Part shown: positions 43,912 to 56,104 of the stretch, in pieces | How positions within the stretch are numbered: position 1 is the first letter of the stretch | Layout: every line of letters starts with the position of its first letter | Assembly (NCBI GenBank): GCA_013180625.2 | Contig: SNVD02000244.1 | Span: 1 to 64,000, forward strand | Reading direction: 5' to 3' | From: Boswellia sacra | Taxonomy: Eukaryota > Streptophyta > Magnoliopsida > Sapindales > Burseraceae | DNA length: 64,000 nucleotides | Notes under the pieces: model-generated | Told to the model about the DNA's origin: nothing | The model's database searches: none | What the model saw: only the letters and a program-made list of their open reading frames with translations | Translations under genes and position numbers: made by a program

Positions 43912-45064
43912 TTAAAAAGGATCGACTAAAGTGATATACTCTTTATTTTGATCAAAATTTTCAAAGAATGGTTTTAACCGTTGTCCATTAACTTTAAAAA
44001 CATTACCATTCTTTGGGTTCTCAATTTCAATTGCTCCATGAGAGAATATTTTTAACAATGAAAGGTCTAGTCCAACGAGGTCGAAGTTTACCAGGAAACA
44101 AATGCAATCTTGAATTATACAAAAAAAGTTTTTATGGAGGTTCAAAAGATTTCTAACAATTAATTTGTCATAAAAAATCTTCATTTTTTCTTTGTAGATT
44201 TTTCATAAGCCTTATTCCCGATTTCTTCAAGTTCACTCAGTTGGAATTTATGTAACTTGCAAGCATAATCCAAATTTGTATTAAATGTTTTCATGGCCTA
44301 ATAAGCTTTGTGCTCCATTTCCACAGGCAAGTGACAAGGTTTTTCAAAAACTATTCTATAAGGAGACATATCCAACAATGTTTTGAAAGTAGTTCGGTAT
44401 GCCCAAAGTGCATCATTAAGTCTTAGAGACCAATCTTTACGGTTTGGGTTAACTATTTTTTTCTAAGATCTGTTTTGTCTCCCTATTAGCTAATTCAACT
44501 TGTCCACTTGTTTGTGAGTGATAAGGCGTAGAAACTTTATGGATTATTCCATATCTCTTCATTAGAGTTTCAAATGTTTTGTTACAAAAATGTGTACCCC
44601 ATCACTAATAATGGCTCAAGGAATTCGAAATCTACACAAGATATTATCTTTCAAGAATTTAATAACTGTTTTGCGATCATTGTTTTGATATGGAATTGCC
44701 TCGACTCATTTTGAAACATAATCTACTGCAACAAGAATGCACACAAAACCAAATGATGGTGGGAAGGGACCCATAAATCAATACCCCAACAGTCAAAGAT
44801 TTTAACAACAAGAATGCGATTCAAAGGCATCATGTTTCATTTTGAAATGGATCCCAATTTTTGAAAATTTTCACAAGTTTTGCAAAATGCATGTGCATCT
44901 TTAAATAAGGTGGGCCAATAAAATCCACATTGCAAGATTTTAGCAGCTATTTTTTTAGATGAAAAGTGTCCTCTACATGCTTCGGAATGAAAAAAAATTA
45001 TTTGGTCAGGAGAATATTTGAACAGATATGGATCATTCCAATAAAAATTTTTCACCTCGATCAA
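43912..45064 (-). pseudogene. pol: Athila-2 integrase, broken
   Basis: Zinc-binding part HSEACRGHFSSKKIAAKILQ then CKTCENFQKL (about 44990-44870), and a C-terminus [20 protein letters not shown] (about 44040-43980) ending at 43912. The core between is scattered over frames. It is homologous to 22132-23290. Confidence 0.84.
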
Positions 45065-45700
45065 AAACTTCCTTTTGTCTTCAGCACTCTAATGAGGTGG
45101 CATTTCCCCTATTACAAGAAAATTTACAATGTTAGCAAACCAATGTACTGTAGCAATGGAGAATAAAAATTCATCAGGAAAAGAGTGATTGACAAGTGAA
45201 GTTTTAATTGACGTCTTTGTCATTAATCTTGATACATGATCTGCAACGACGTTTTTGGCTCCTTTTTTATCCTTTATTGTGATGTTGAATTTTTGGAGCA
45301 ATAAGATCTAACGTATCAATCTAGGTTTTGCATCCTATTTACACATTAAAAATATCACAGCTGCATGGTCAGTGTAAACAATAGTTGGAGAACCAATTAA
45401 ATAAGATCAAAATTTGTCCGATGCAAATACTACTGCAAGTAGCTCTTTTTTAGTTGTGGTGTAATTCATTTGTGCATCATTTAAAATTCTACTTGCATGG
45501 GACATTACATAAGGCTTACCTTCTCTTCTTTGTCCTAAGACAGCACCAATTGCATAATCGCTTGTATCACACATCAATTCAAAAGGTAAGGACCAATCCG
45601 GAGATTGCATAATTGGAGCAGTTGTTAAAAGTCCATTTAACTTATCGAAGGCATTTTGACATTCTTGAGTCCATTCAAAGAAGTGTCTTTTATTAAGAGG
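45065..45700 (-). pseudogene. pol: Athila-2 RNase H, broken
   Basis: WSLPFELMCDTSDYAIGAVL (catalytic Asp in CDTSD), SHASRILNDAQMNYTTTKKE (catalytic Glu position after TTTKKE) and LLAVVFASDKF lie in frame 45610-45407. KDKKGAKNVVADHVSRL is in frame 45301-45089. Part of this region is missing from Athila-1. Confidence 0.86.
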
Positions 45701-46881
45701 TTACAAAGAAGTTTAGATATAGCACTAAACCTTCTAATTAACCTCCTATAAAATCCAGCATGCCCTCAGAATGAACGGACCTCCTTGACTATTTTTGGTG
45801 GAGCCAAATGGAAAACCAATTCCACTTTTGCTTTATCCACTTCAATTCCCTTAGAAGACACCACATGACCTAAGACAATCCCTAAGGTAACCATATAATG
45901 ACATTTTTCCCAATTTAAAATAAGAGCTTTTTCTTCACACCTTTTTAGGACTTTTTCTAAGTTTTCAAGACAATTATCAAAAGAGTTTCCAAAGATAGTT
46001 AAATCATCCATGAAAACTTCTAAACAATGCTCGACCATGTCACTAAAAATGCTCAACATACATCTTTGAAAAGTAACTGAAGCATTACAAAGTTCAAAAG
46101 GCATCATTTTAAATGCAAAAATGCCAAAGGGGCATGTGAATGTGGTCTTTTCTTGGGCTTCAAGTGCAATGGGAATTTAGTAATATCCTGAGTAGCCATC
46201 AAGAAAGCAGTAGGAGGAATGCCCTGCTAGTCTTTCTAAAATTTGGTCAAGGAATGGTAAGAGAAAATGGTCTTTTCTCGTGATAGCATTTAATTTTCTA
46301 TAGTCAATGTACATCCTCCAACTAGTTGAGACTTGGGTTGGCAATGATTCAACCTTTTTATTTTTGACTATTGTAATGTCAGATTTCTTGGCCACTACTT
46401 GTGTGGGGCTTACCCACTTACTATCCAAAATAGGGTAGATAATTCTCACATCAAGTAGTTTAAGAACTTCAGCCCTAATGATCTCTTTCATATGTGGATT
46501 TAATCTTCTTTGAGGTTGTTGGGATGTTTTGGCATTTTCTTCTAAATGTATTCTATGTGTACAAATGAAAGGGTTAATGCCTTTTATGTCTTTTAAGGTC
46601 CACCCAATTGCATTTTTATGCTTTTTAAGCACTTCTATCAACTTACCTTGTTGCTCGCTTGTGAGAGATGAAGCAATTACCACCGGATATGTTTGATTCT
46701 CCCCAAGATATGGGTATTTTAATCCTTCGGGTAAAAGCTTCAATTCTAACTTAGAAGCTTCCTCTTCCTTGTTTTCATTATATTTCACCAATTCTTTGAA
46801 TCGTGGTTTTAAGCCTTTTTCCATCACCTGTGCACAATCCAATAAAGAACATATATTAAGAAGATCAGGCTCTAGTTGCAT
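45701..46881 (-). pseudogene. pol: Athila-2 reverse transcriptase, broken
   Basis: Frame 46881-46177 has AIGWTLKDIKGINPFICTHR, VLKLLDVRIIYPI, WVSPTQVVAKKS and WRMYIDYRKLNAITRKDHFL. LERLAGHSSYCFLDGYSGYY follows, with the DGYSGY block typical of Athila RT. Frame 46107-45766 has MMPFELCNASVTFQRCMLSI and VFMDDLTIFG, where FMDD is the catalytic box (about 46015). A stop at 46177-46179 and a frame change near 46110 break it. Confidence 0.9.
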
Positions 46882-46899
46882 ACTCGATTCTAATGAATT

Positions 46900-47345
46900 A
46901 ACTAAACAGGTTTACAAAGGGTTAGAAAAACTCCTTTTTCGGATGTGGTCTTCCATAATAGCTTCAATCACATTAGCTTCCTCAAATTTATCATCTTCTT
47001 TATATAGTTGTTTGCACATATTAAAAACGTTAAGTTCCAATGTCATGTTCTTGAATGATAGCTTCATGACTCCATTCCTATAGTTAATCAAAGCATTAGA
47101 GGTGGCTAAAAATGGACACCCTAAAATGATAGGAATTGAATTACATATTTCCACTCGTTGTGTATCCAAGACGATAAAATCCACTGGGTAAATTAGTTTA
47201 TCGACTTGAACTAACACATCTTCTATTACTACTCTTGGCACTTTAATTGATCTATCAGCAAGCAAAAGAGTCACAAAAGCAGGCTTTAACTCACATAGAT
47301 TGTGTTTCTGAGAAATCAAGTATGGAAGCAAATTTACACTACACC
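46900..47345 (-). pseudogene. pol: Athila-2 protease region, broken
   Basis: LKPAFVTLLLADRSIKVPRV, DVLVQVDKLIYPVDFIVLD and NSIPIILGCPFLATSNALIN are in frame 47331-46912. The upstream LLxLGA-type active-site block is degraded (about 47370-47340). Confidence 0.78.
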
Positions 47346-49160
47346 AAGATTAAGTAAAGCTTGTTCAATTTTATGGTCTCCAATAGTACATGAAATTGTA
47401 GGACAACCTGGATCCTTATATTTCACTGTATTATTGTTTTGAAGAATAGCACTTACTTCCTCAGCTAGAAAGGCCTTTTTCACATTCAAATTTTTTTCAC
47501 AGTGTATAAGACTTTTAAAAATTTTGTATGAGAAGGCACCTACTTGATCACATCTAGTAAGGGAATGTTGGCCTTTACCTGTTTGAAAATTTCAAAGATT
47601 TTAGAATTGTGAGTTGGTGTCTTTTGCGTGGCTAATGCTTGAGGAAATGAAGGCACAAGTGGGAATTTGGTTCCTTCTTTGCTAGGTATTGGTTTGGTAA
47701 CTTCTTCCTTACCCTTAGAGATGGATTCATCTTCTTTCTCATAAAGTTTAGGAACGTGTTTTACGACAACCTTACCATTATGAAGGTTCATGACTGATTT
47801 GGCTTGGTCTACATAATGGTTACTTAAATTACCCGCACTTGAGTTAGATTGATCTTTGGTGTTTTGCAATGTTTGAGAAGAAAATTTTCCTTTTTCTTCG
47901 ATGCTAAATGTAGATGGAAATTTTGCAAGAGTGTTTGACAAATTTGCTAATGTTTGAGCCGTTTGACTATTGAAAGTCTCTTGCTTTGTAATGAATGAAT
48001 GCAATATTTCTTCAAGGTCCTTCCTAGGGGAGGAACATATGCATGATCATGAGAATTTTGAAAATTTTGATGTGACTGAAAAGGGAGTTGTGAAGATCGT
48101 GTATGATTGTCATTTTTTCAACTAAAATTCGGATGATTTCTCCAACTGGGATTGTAGGTTTGTAAGTATGGATTGTGATTTGGATGTTTGAAAGTGTTTA
48201 AGGCATTGGCTTGTTCATGGAGAAATTCAATAAAAGCAGGCAAAGTTGGGCAGTAATCAGTAGGATGTTCATTAGAATTACAAATGTGATAGACAATTTC
48301 TTGAATAGACTTCAATTGACCATTCTTTTTCATTTCTAAAGCGTTGACTTTCTAGCTAGGGATGCATATTTGGCTTGAAGGTCGTGGTCCTCCCTAAGGT
48401 TATATATGCCTCTATAGGATGTCAAGGCTGGGGCTTTACTTGGTACCTCATAAGTGCCAGCAGTGTCTTAATTTTGGGCCTTTTCTACCAATGAGTCTAG
48501 GTAGTCAATTGCTTCCTCAGGGTTTTTATCTCCAAATTGTCCGTTATACATTAGCTTTACTAGTCACCTATCTTAAGGTGTTAACCCTTCATAGATGTGT
48601 GCAATTATTCTCCAAGTTTCAAAACTATGGTGAGGACAGGTATTAAGTAATTATTTATACCTATCCAAACATTGGTAAAAGGGTTTCTCCTGGTTTTTGA
48701 GTGAAAGTGGTGATTTGTCTTTTAAGAAAATTTGTTCTATAATAAGGAATTTTTTTTTTTCAAAAATTGTTGTTTCATCTCATCCCATGAACTGATGGAA
48801 CTCGATCTCAAATTATGTAGTCATGTTCTAGCTTTATCTTTTAAAGAGAAAGGGAAAAGCTTTAATCGAATGGTGTTTATGCTGCAAATTGGGTCATTGT
48901 AGGAGTTACACACCTCTTCAAAGTTTTTTAAGTGTGAATAAGGGTTCTCCATGTCAAGGCCATGAAAGGTGGGTAAAAGTTGAACAAAACTTAGTTCGAA
49001 ATTGAAATGGATTGCATCAAAAGGAGAAACTTACAAGATGGTGAACTAATCCTTACCGGATTCATGTGGTCTCTGAGGGTTCTTGGTGGGTTTTGGTTAT
49101 TTTGTTGTGAACGATTGTCCCCTTCATCTGTGAACCTTTCCACTTGACTGTTAGGCATGT
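47346..49160 (-). pseudogene. gag: Athila-2 gag and linker, broken
   Basis: It starts near 49158 and has matches to the Athila-1 gag throughout: capsid blocks around 48960-48560, NPYLQTYNPSWRNHPNFS (about 48176-48123) and a Cys-His stretch CNSNEHPTDYCP (about 48277-48242). SFITKQETFNSQTAQTLANL begins frame 48004-47540. Stops and indels are numerous. Confidence 0.82.
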
Positions 49161-49324
49161 TTTCTAGGGAAGATGATGTTTCCCTAACAAGTCTACCACT
49201 AGATGTGCATGCCCAAATTTTTATGCAATTTTAAAAAAGAAAAGTAAAGAAAAGATGAATACACAACAAAAGATCTAAAATGAAAAAAGAGAATACTTAC
49301 AGTTTTGCACGGCAAATTTTACCT

Positions 49325-49342
49325 TCCTCGGTAACGGTGCTA
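49325..49342 (-). other. Degenerate primer binding site of Athila-2
   Basis: On the minus strand TAGCACCGTTACCGAGGA, a mutated form of the Athila tRNA-Asp site. Confidence 0.7.
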
Positions 49343-50781
49343 ATGAGGGAATAAGAAAGGAATAATGAAAATAAATAACAAGATACTTTTAAGAAATAAA
49401 AATAAATATGGTAGGCAGTACAACCGACTATTCAGATGTAAAACAAAACAAGAGATGGTACAACCAGCCATAGAAATAGGTGGTAAAACCTACCATAGCA
49501 AATGAAATAGCAAGTTCATAAGAAATAAACAAGAATACTTAAAATACAAGTAAAAGGAATTAACATGATAATAATAAAAGCTAAGGTTAGGGGATTCGCC
49601 TTGCATATATCAAATAAGAATAGACAACCCAATTATAACTTAATTGGAATCCACACATCAATGAGTTTCCAATTGGAAGGTATGTCATTTAAGCCCATTT
49701 TAGTTATATGAATTATATTTGTTTCGTTATCAATATTTATACCACTTCTTGTAAATGGGTTCAAGCATCCAATGTGCTAATCACCATATGTCTACAACAA
49801 ATCAAGGTTCCTAACTAGACTTGTGTCAGTAAGGAAGAACCATACGACATCAAGAAAGGATCCAAGCATTTGATGTGCCAAGGATTGTCTATAATGGATC
49901 AAGACCTACACTTTACGAGTGGTGTCAAGATTGACTAGGGAAATAAATATAAATCATATAAAATAAATAACAAAAGATTATGATTTTTAAGCATATATTA
50001 AAGGCTTAGAGGATTCTTATTCTCATATCAAGGGTTTCACCCTTTCACCTTAGCAAGAGAGAATTTAGCAAGACATTATGAAAGCAAGAAAACAAATTGC
50101 AAGAAAAGAAGATTTATTAATAACATTAAGAGAACAAAACATAAGGGAGAAAACACAATAAAAAAAGATCCCAACAAGAGACAAGATGCCCCAATGGGTC
50201 ACAATGCATCTTTATTTATAGATACATTCGGGGCAAACTTGTCAAATTACAAAGGGATAATTGTAAAATATCTTATTGACAATTTGGATCATCATGTGCA
50301 CCAACTTTGACCACCAATTTTGGCATCGAATTATTTAGAATTTTGATCACATATCTTCATAAAAGTTATAGATATTTCTCTCATCTTTCTATATTATCTT
50401 GATTCATATGATTTGGATACATATATTAAAAGATATGGTCAAAATACAAAGGCATGGTTAGGCTGGGCTAAAACTACCGACGGGTTCAATTCAAGCCCAT
50501 TTTTGGTCCACTAAAAGCTCAAATTTCATTGATGCTTGTGAAATACAATTTCGTAGATGATTTAATTAGCTTTTCGAAAAATAAAGATATGCACCATTCT
50601 GATCTATAAATAGAAAGTTATGCCCATTTTATGAAACCTGTAACAAGAGCTAAAATTAAGACGAAGCTAATTCAAAGATGCCAAGATTGTAAGTATGCTT
50701 AAGTTGAGAAATTTTATGACACTATTAGTGCAAAATAATGGATTAAGCTCTTATTAATCATACACATTTAAGTATTCATCA
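49343..50781 (-). repeat. Right (5') LTR of Athila-2
   Basis: Aligns to the Athila-1 LTR, but the outer TGACACATC end has been replaced by an AT-rich run. It ends TTAAGTATTCATCA. It carries a 50-70 base segment (about 49630-49690) absent from the Athila-1 LTR. TATA on the minus strand is at about 50211-50222. Confidence 0.86.
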
Positions 50782-52142
50782 TTATGATAGAAAAGAATGC
50801 AAGAGATAGGTGCATACCTCAATCATGAGAGTAAAGCATCCTATCCTCTACGTGCATCTGTAGCTACAGTCCAAATAAAGGCATGGGTGAGATAAGGCAA
50901 CACTCTCCCAATCATAAGCTTTCACATTATTTAAGTCTCTCAATGGAGGAAGGAGATACATTTTACCCGAGTTCGATGCATTAGCAAAAAGCGTCAAGGC
51001 CAAAAGGTAGAACACAAAGCTAAAAGGATGCTGCTCGGCCCGCACGCCAACAAAATCCTCATAGGCATCAATCTTGTGCAACTAGTAATCTCGCATAGAC
51101 TTATACATGATGGTAGCGTCAGACTTTCTCCCTGAAGGACAACCAAGCAACATGACCACCTTATCATTATGAGAACTAGGTGGAGCCAGAAAGCTATCGA
51201 ACGGTATTGAAACACCTCGAAAGAAAGATCGATCATGGCAGCAAAGTCAAGGGCATGATGGTAAACTTTCTAATCGATGTATAGAATGTGTGAGTACTGT
51301 CCATCCATCTCTCACAAAGAACTCTCAGTGCACACCAATCAATATACGGGTTGGTAGAAGGAAGAGCAGCATAAAGGTATCAAAACAAATGGCTTTGATA
51401 CGACCCAAGAGAGGCTCCTTGATCTTTTTGAACCATTCATGAGCCCAAGCCAAGTTCCCTCCATGGTGATACTCAAATTCATCTTGTCGAATCACATATG
51501 CAAAGAAACTTTCACGACACAGATTCAATTCAAATGAGTAAAGCATCCAACAAGCATTCAAAGGTCAAGTTTAATATCCTAGCAATCATAAATAGAGGTG
51601 TACATGATGAAACAGTCAAAAATTGTAAGGAAATAAGCAAAATAAGCAAAATCGAATGGAAGTTAGAAACTACAGGCAATAAGTGCACGCCTATATCAAA
51701 CAGGCACACTATCACGAGTCATATTTAACCTCTAGAAAATAGGAGCATGCCTATCTTCAAGGTTTGCAACAGGCACACGCCTGTCTCCAACCTCTACAAT
51801 AGGCACACGCCTTCAGTCAGTTTGAAAGAGTTTGAGAAGAGAGATAAGATGATATGATAAAGATAGTTGAGGCGGATATCTCCATCTAGAGCTGAAAACT
51901 TTTTTAAAATTTTTTTCCAAACTCCACAAATTCATATCAACACAACATTCGGCACAAAGCAGAGCATTCATATGTCAATATAAAACATAAACAAAGCAAC
52001 AAAGAGGTAAAATAACCTTTGTGATGATGTGAATGGACAAATCTCAAACAAGTGGGACGTTTTGGCCATTCAGAATGTCTTTAAGAGCCAATTTGATTGT
52101 TGGAGAGACTAGAAGAGCATTGATGTTGATAGGAAAATGAGC
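50782..52142 (-). pseudogene. Antisense PMD cargo gene of Tat-1, 5' exons
   Basis: Exon 1 starts at ATG 52140-52142 (MAHFPININALLV, aligning to MAGHLVHLDLNEID in Tat-2) and ends near 52010. After an intron, exon 2 (about 51560-50825) has LAWAHEWFKKIKEPLLGRIK. Then LRVLCERWMDSTHILYI and FYLLALTLFANASN follow, with YLLPPLRDLNNVKAYDWESV at about 50965-50905. The exon ends ATTGAG before GT at about 50813, the same donor as in Tat-2. Frame changes near 51330 and 51250 and stops break it. A cluster of AGGCACACGCCT-like words lies in its first intron (51665-51800). Confidence 0.78.
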
Positions 52143-52690
52143 CATTGTATAGGTATGGAGAGATTAGAGAGAAAATTTGTTAGCTAGAATTTGCATGTGG
52201 GTTGCCGACGGCCACAAAGGAAGTTTGTATAATATGCGGGGCTGGCACGAAACAGTCACGTGCCTATCCAACAAGAGCAAACTTGTTCTTTTCCAACTTT
52301 CAAATTTTGTTGTCTAGACCCCAGTTTTGTAGAAGATCTTATCCAAACCCCAATTTTGTAAAAAATTACATCCAGACCCCATAGTTGCAAGAAATCACTC
52401 CAAAACACATAGTTTCAAGAAATCACATTTAGGCCCTTCACTTGTAAAGAATTTCATTTTGACCTCGAATTTAGACAAACTGCAAAAGTCCCTCAAGAAC
52501 TTTCAGGGTTTGATTTTTCTTCTAGATTTTAGAAAATTGTCGAACTAACAATTGTATTTGAGTATGTTTACAGAGCCTAGACAGGGGGCATTTCATTCAC
52601 AAAAGAGTAATCAAAGTGCAGGGGGTATCTCATTCACAAAAGGTGATCAAAACTCAGACAACGGGTAGTGTGAAGCACTGGGAATCCTTC
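52143..52690. repeat. PMD upstream region with 35-base repeats, Tat-1
   Basis: On the minus strand a GCATATTATACAAAC box lies about 85 bases before the PMD ATG, with AGGCACGTGACTG just upstream. 52316-52480 holds about five copies of a roughly 35-base unit (GACCCCAGTTTTGTAGAAGA and variants). No further gene is seen. Confidence 0.55.
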
Positions 52691-53405
52691 AAACAATGAC
52701 CTATGACATCAAGGAAAGCCTTATTCGATTTGAGGGCCCACTTCTTATGCATTCTATTCGATTTGGGAGTTGTGTAGTTTTCATGCACAACGAAAGAGAG
52801 CCTTATTCAATTTGGGGGTTCACCTTCAAGTTATACACTCTATTCGATTTGGGAGATATGTAGGTCTTTTTCAATATGACAAAAGTGTGCTTTATTCGAT
52901 TTGGGAGCCCACTTTTTATGCACTCCATTCGATTTGGTAATTGTGTAGTTTTCAAGTATAGCGGAAGAGAGCCTTATTCAATTTGGGGGTTCACCTTCAA
53001 GATACACACTTTATTCGATTTGGGAGATGTGTAGTTCTTTTTCAAGATGACAAAAGTGTGCCTTATTCAATTTGGGGGCTCACTTTTTATGCACTTTATT
53101 CGATTTGGGGGTTCCATAGTTTTCAAGCACAATGAAGAAGAGCCTTATCGATTTGGGGGTTCACCTTTGAGTTACACGCTCTATTTGACTTGGGATATGT
53201 GTAGCCCTTTTTCAAGATGACAAAAGTGTGCCGTATTCGATTTATGGGCCCACTTTTATACACTTTACTTGACTTGGGAGTTGCATAGTTTTCAAGCACA
53301 ATGGACGAGAGCCTTATCTGATTTAGGGGTTCACCTTTACGTTTTACACTTTGTTCAGTTGGGAAGAAGTGTGACTCTTATCTAAGACAATAAGAAGTGT
53401 GTTAT
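52691..53405 (+). repeat. Tandem array of TTCGATTTGGG units, Tat-1 3' region
   Basis: A compound unit of about 180 bases repeated about four times. Each has two to four copies of CTTATTCGATTTGGGGG with alternating context phrases (GTTCACCTT, GCCCACTTTTTATGCACTC, GTAGTTTTCAAGCACAA). It lies between the PMD gene and the polypurine tract, the position of satellite-like arrays in other Tat/Ogre elements. Confidence 0.8.
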
Positions 53406-53526
53406 ACTATTTTTGGGAGTTGACTTTGGAGGTACAAAAGTATAAGACGTACACACATCTAGCCTGAACAAGTAAAAGCCAAGGTATGTTCTACTTTGTT
53501 GATGTTTGTGCTCAACAAACCCTTGC

Positions 53527-53543
53527 GAAAGTAGGGGGTAAAT
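53527..53543 (+). promoter_or_regulatory. Polypurine tract of Tat-1
   Basis: GAAAGTAGGGGGTAAAT immediately before the LTR start TGTAAGC. Confidence 0.8.
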
Positions 53544-56064
53544 TGTAAGCACTAGATTTAGCTTTATAGTTTACATGTCCGATGATGATAGCCAAACATA
53601 TTAGTTAGATGCAAAATTGAATCTATGAGGCATTAGAACTCCAAAAAGAGACACTAAGATGTGTGAAAAGTAGATAAAACAGTCGTTAAACACCACGAGA
53701 AGGCAGAAATCAGAGGCTATTTAGAATTCAAAACCCAATTAGGGACATGCAAGCACTTGTCCATGACAGGCGCATGCCTGTCCTTTGAGATTTTCATTAC
53801 AACCGTTCATTTGTCCTTATATTACAATTTTGTACTTATAAGTCTTCAGACAGGTACATGCCTATTGACTAAAGCACAACAGGTGCATGCCTAAGAGACG
53901 GGCGCATGCCTATTGTGTCAAATCCTGCATTGGTTTTGTAGCATTTTGCTTACTCGCGCGATGCCTATATCAAGAAATGTTACTGTTTATCAAAGGCATC
54001 AAAATCTAATGATTCCCACACCCTTTTCAGAGTTACTAAAGAGTCTGAAGAGTAGGAATTGAGAGGTATTGGGAGTCTTCCTGAAGTGTCATTTTGAAAG
54101 AGATCTCAGTTCCAGAGGTGCCCTTTGGATTATTCTAGGCTGTCTGTCCAAGTGAAGATTCTGCTTCTAATAGTGCTAGAATTCGGGTAAATCTTGAGGA
54201 CATCCTATGTATATTTATGCATGTTTGCTTCTTTGCTTAGAATAATGTTTTAGGATGATTTATGTGTTTGATATGCTAGTATGCATGTCTTAGGCCTATG
54301 TATGTTAGAATCATGTTTAGGTTATTTATACTTTAATATTATGCTAGAATCATGCTAGGATTATGAGTGATAACATGTTTAGAATCATGTTAGAAATAAT
54401 ATTTCATATATGCTTTCATGATAATATGATTATCCCTTCTTCTTCTTCTTCGCCTATTTCTTTGTTTGTGGATAAGTAATGGTGGACTGACAATTGTTGG
54501 TGGGAGACTTTTGCTTTCAAATGAACAATGCTTTGATGTTATAATTTTATTTCTTCTTCTACTCCTTCTTTATTGTTTATTGACACATGATGGTGGACCC
54601 ATAATTGATGTTGGGGGATCATTATGTTGATATGAACTATGTTTAGTTGTATGTTAATTCATGTCTAATATGTGATAATGTGCTAGAATCATGTTAGGGT
54701 TAACATGTTTTTTTTTTTATGTTCTATTCTTCTTTTATGTTTTTTTTTTCTTGTCTTCTCTTCTTGTCTGTTCATTAAGATGTGTTGGTGGACTTACAAT
54801 TGATGGTGAGGGACCAACACTTTGATATGAACTTTGATTTGAATAATGTCATGTTAGAAGTATCTTTTAGGGTGTGATTTGATTATGAAATATGCATCTT
54901 TTCTTTCTTTCTTTTTAATTTCTTTTCTTTTTTGATGAGAGTTGATAAGTAATGACAGACTCATAATTGTTGTTGAGGAGTCATTACTTTGATTGTATCT
55001 CATTTGTTGTTATTTATAATGCTCCCATGCTAATTCTATGTTTTACTTGGATATATTTGCATGAGAATAGCATGGTTATGAACATGATACTTAGATTGCA
55101 TGATTAGGAATTTATTAACAGTTTAATTAATATCATGTTATTTTTCTTTGTATTTTGTTAGTTTGAATCAAATAAGTGGTAGATGGACTCATAATGGGTG
55201 TTGAGAGATTTATTGCTTAAGTTGGTTTCATCTCATTTTTTTGCGCTAATCTTTAAGGACATGAACGTGATGAATGTGATATGGTGTTTCGATTGAATGT
55301 TAGGAATTTGTTAGTCTTTTGAATCAATGCCATGTTGTCATGTTGCTTTTTTTGTGTTAGGTGAATCAAGATCTAATAAGTCATAAGTGGACTCACATTG
55401 GTGGTGAGGGATTTACTACTTAATTAGGTTTTATCGCTTAATTAGGTTTTATCCCACTCATTTGTGTTAATTTGTGAATGGTTGTTTTTAATGCTTGTGT
55501 TTTGATGTTTCTATTCATATTATTTTGTTGCTATTGTCTTTTGGAGAATATAAGGGATGATTTTTTACAACTTTTTACCTTTTCTTTTATTTTATGCATT
55601 TATGAAATTGACGTAATCCCTTTCCCCATTCCATCATGTTTTCTGGAATTATAACTTTATTCTCCTCCCTCCCTTCTTTGAATGTATAATATGCTCACAC
55701 CTCGCATGCTAATAAAGATAAAATGAGTTTTATGCTAAAATGAATTAGGATTAATGGAATAGACATCAATATAATAGAAACCTTGGACTTAGCTAACTCG
55801 ATCAGATTCATATTCGAACGATGTTTAATCTCATACCTAACTTCTTGAACTCATTTATGAAGGGATGAAGGTAGTTTAGGTTCAGAAGTAAGGGATCAGA
55901 CTACCGTCACTCATAATTTTCCCATGGTTAGACATGGGTGATGACTCCATTTGAGTGTCCAAGCTTGCCTTTATGGCTTGTTATGTGTTCCTTTAAGTCC
56001 TTAATGGGCTTTGGCACAGTGTTGTAGTGGCAATTGCTTTGGTAGGATGAAAGCCTCGTTTACA
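53544..56064 (+). repeat. 3' LTR of Tat-1
   Basis: TGTAAGCACTAGATTTAG to CCTCGTTTACA. It is homologous in layout to the inverse of the Tat-2 LTR, sharing the first and last 20-30 bases, the TAGAATCATG words and the hairpin modules. It holds CAGGCGCATGCCTG-type words at 53755-53930 and six hairpin modules at 54472-55423. No gene is inside. Confidence 0.85.
54472..55423 (+). repeat. Six hairpin-like modules in the Tat-1 LTR
   Basis: Modules of about 45 bases start near 54472, 54582, 54777, 54942, 55169 and 55376. Each is built as GTAATGGTGGACTCATAATT then GGTGAGGGATCATTACT, so the ends can pair. They are separated by T/C-rich text of 110-230 bases. Related modules lie in the Tat-2 LTRs (13160-13300; 38620-38770). 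Confidence 0.65.
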
Positions 56065-56104
56065 CATATTGAATCTAAGTTGATTTTAGATAAACTCAAA
56101 GTTA

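Larger units (their letters stand above)
40130..50781 (-). mobile_element. Athila-2: degraded Athila element of the same LOG-carrying family
   Basis: Same order as Athila-1: right LTR 49343-50781, primer site 49325-49342, gag, protease, RT, RNase H, integrase, Cys-rich ORF, LOG, structured 3' region, polypurine tract, left LTR. The left LTR lacks its outer part (begins about 40130), so no duplication can be checked. Unlike Athila-1 it still has RT and RNase H. It sits in an intron of the Tat-1 PMD gene. Stops and indels are frequent, so it is the older copy. Confidence 0.9.
8630..56064 (+). mobile_element. Tat-1: 3' portion of a Tat/Ogre Ty3/gypsy element, split by insertions
   Basis: This older plus-strand element is interrupted by Tat-2 (12617-40033) and Athila-2 (about 40130-50781). 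Its own parts are integrase and pol C-terminus (8630-9838), antisense DUF7745 pseudogene (9987-11183), antisense PMD pseudogene (11598-12616, then 40034-40129, then 50848-52142), tandem repeats (52316-53400), polypurine tract (53527-53543) and 3' LTR (53544-56064). The 5' part (LTR, gag, RT) is missing left of 8630. Gene order matches Tat-2, which supports the reconstruction. Confidence 0.8.
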
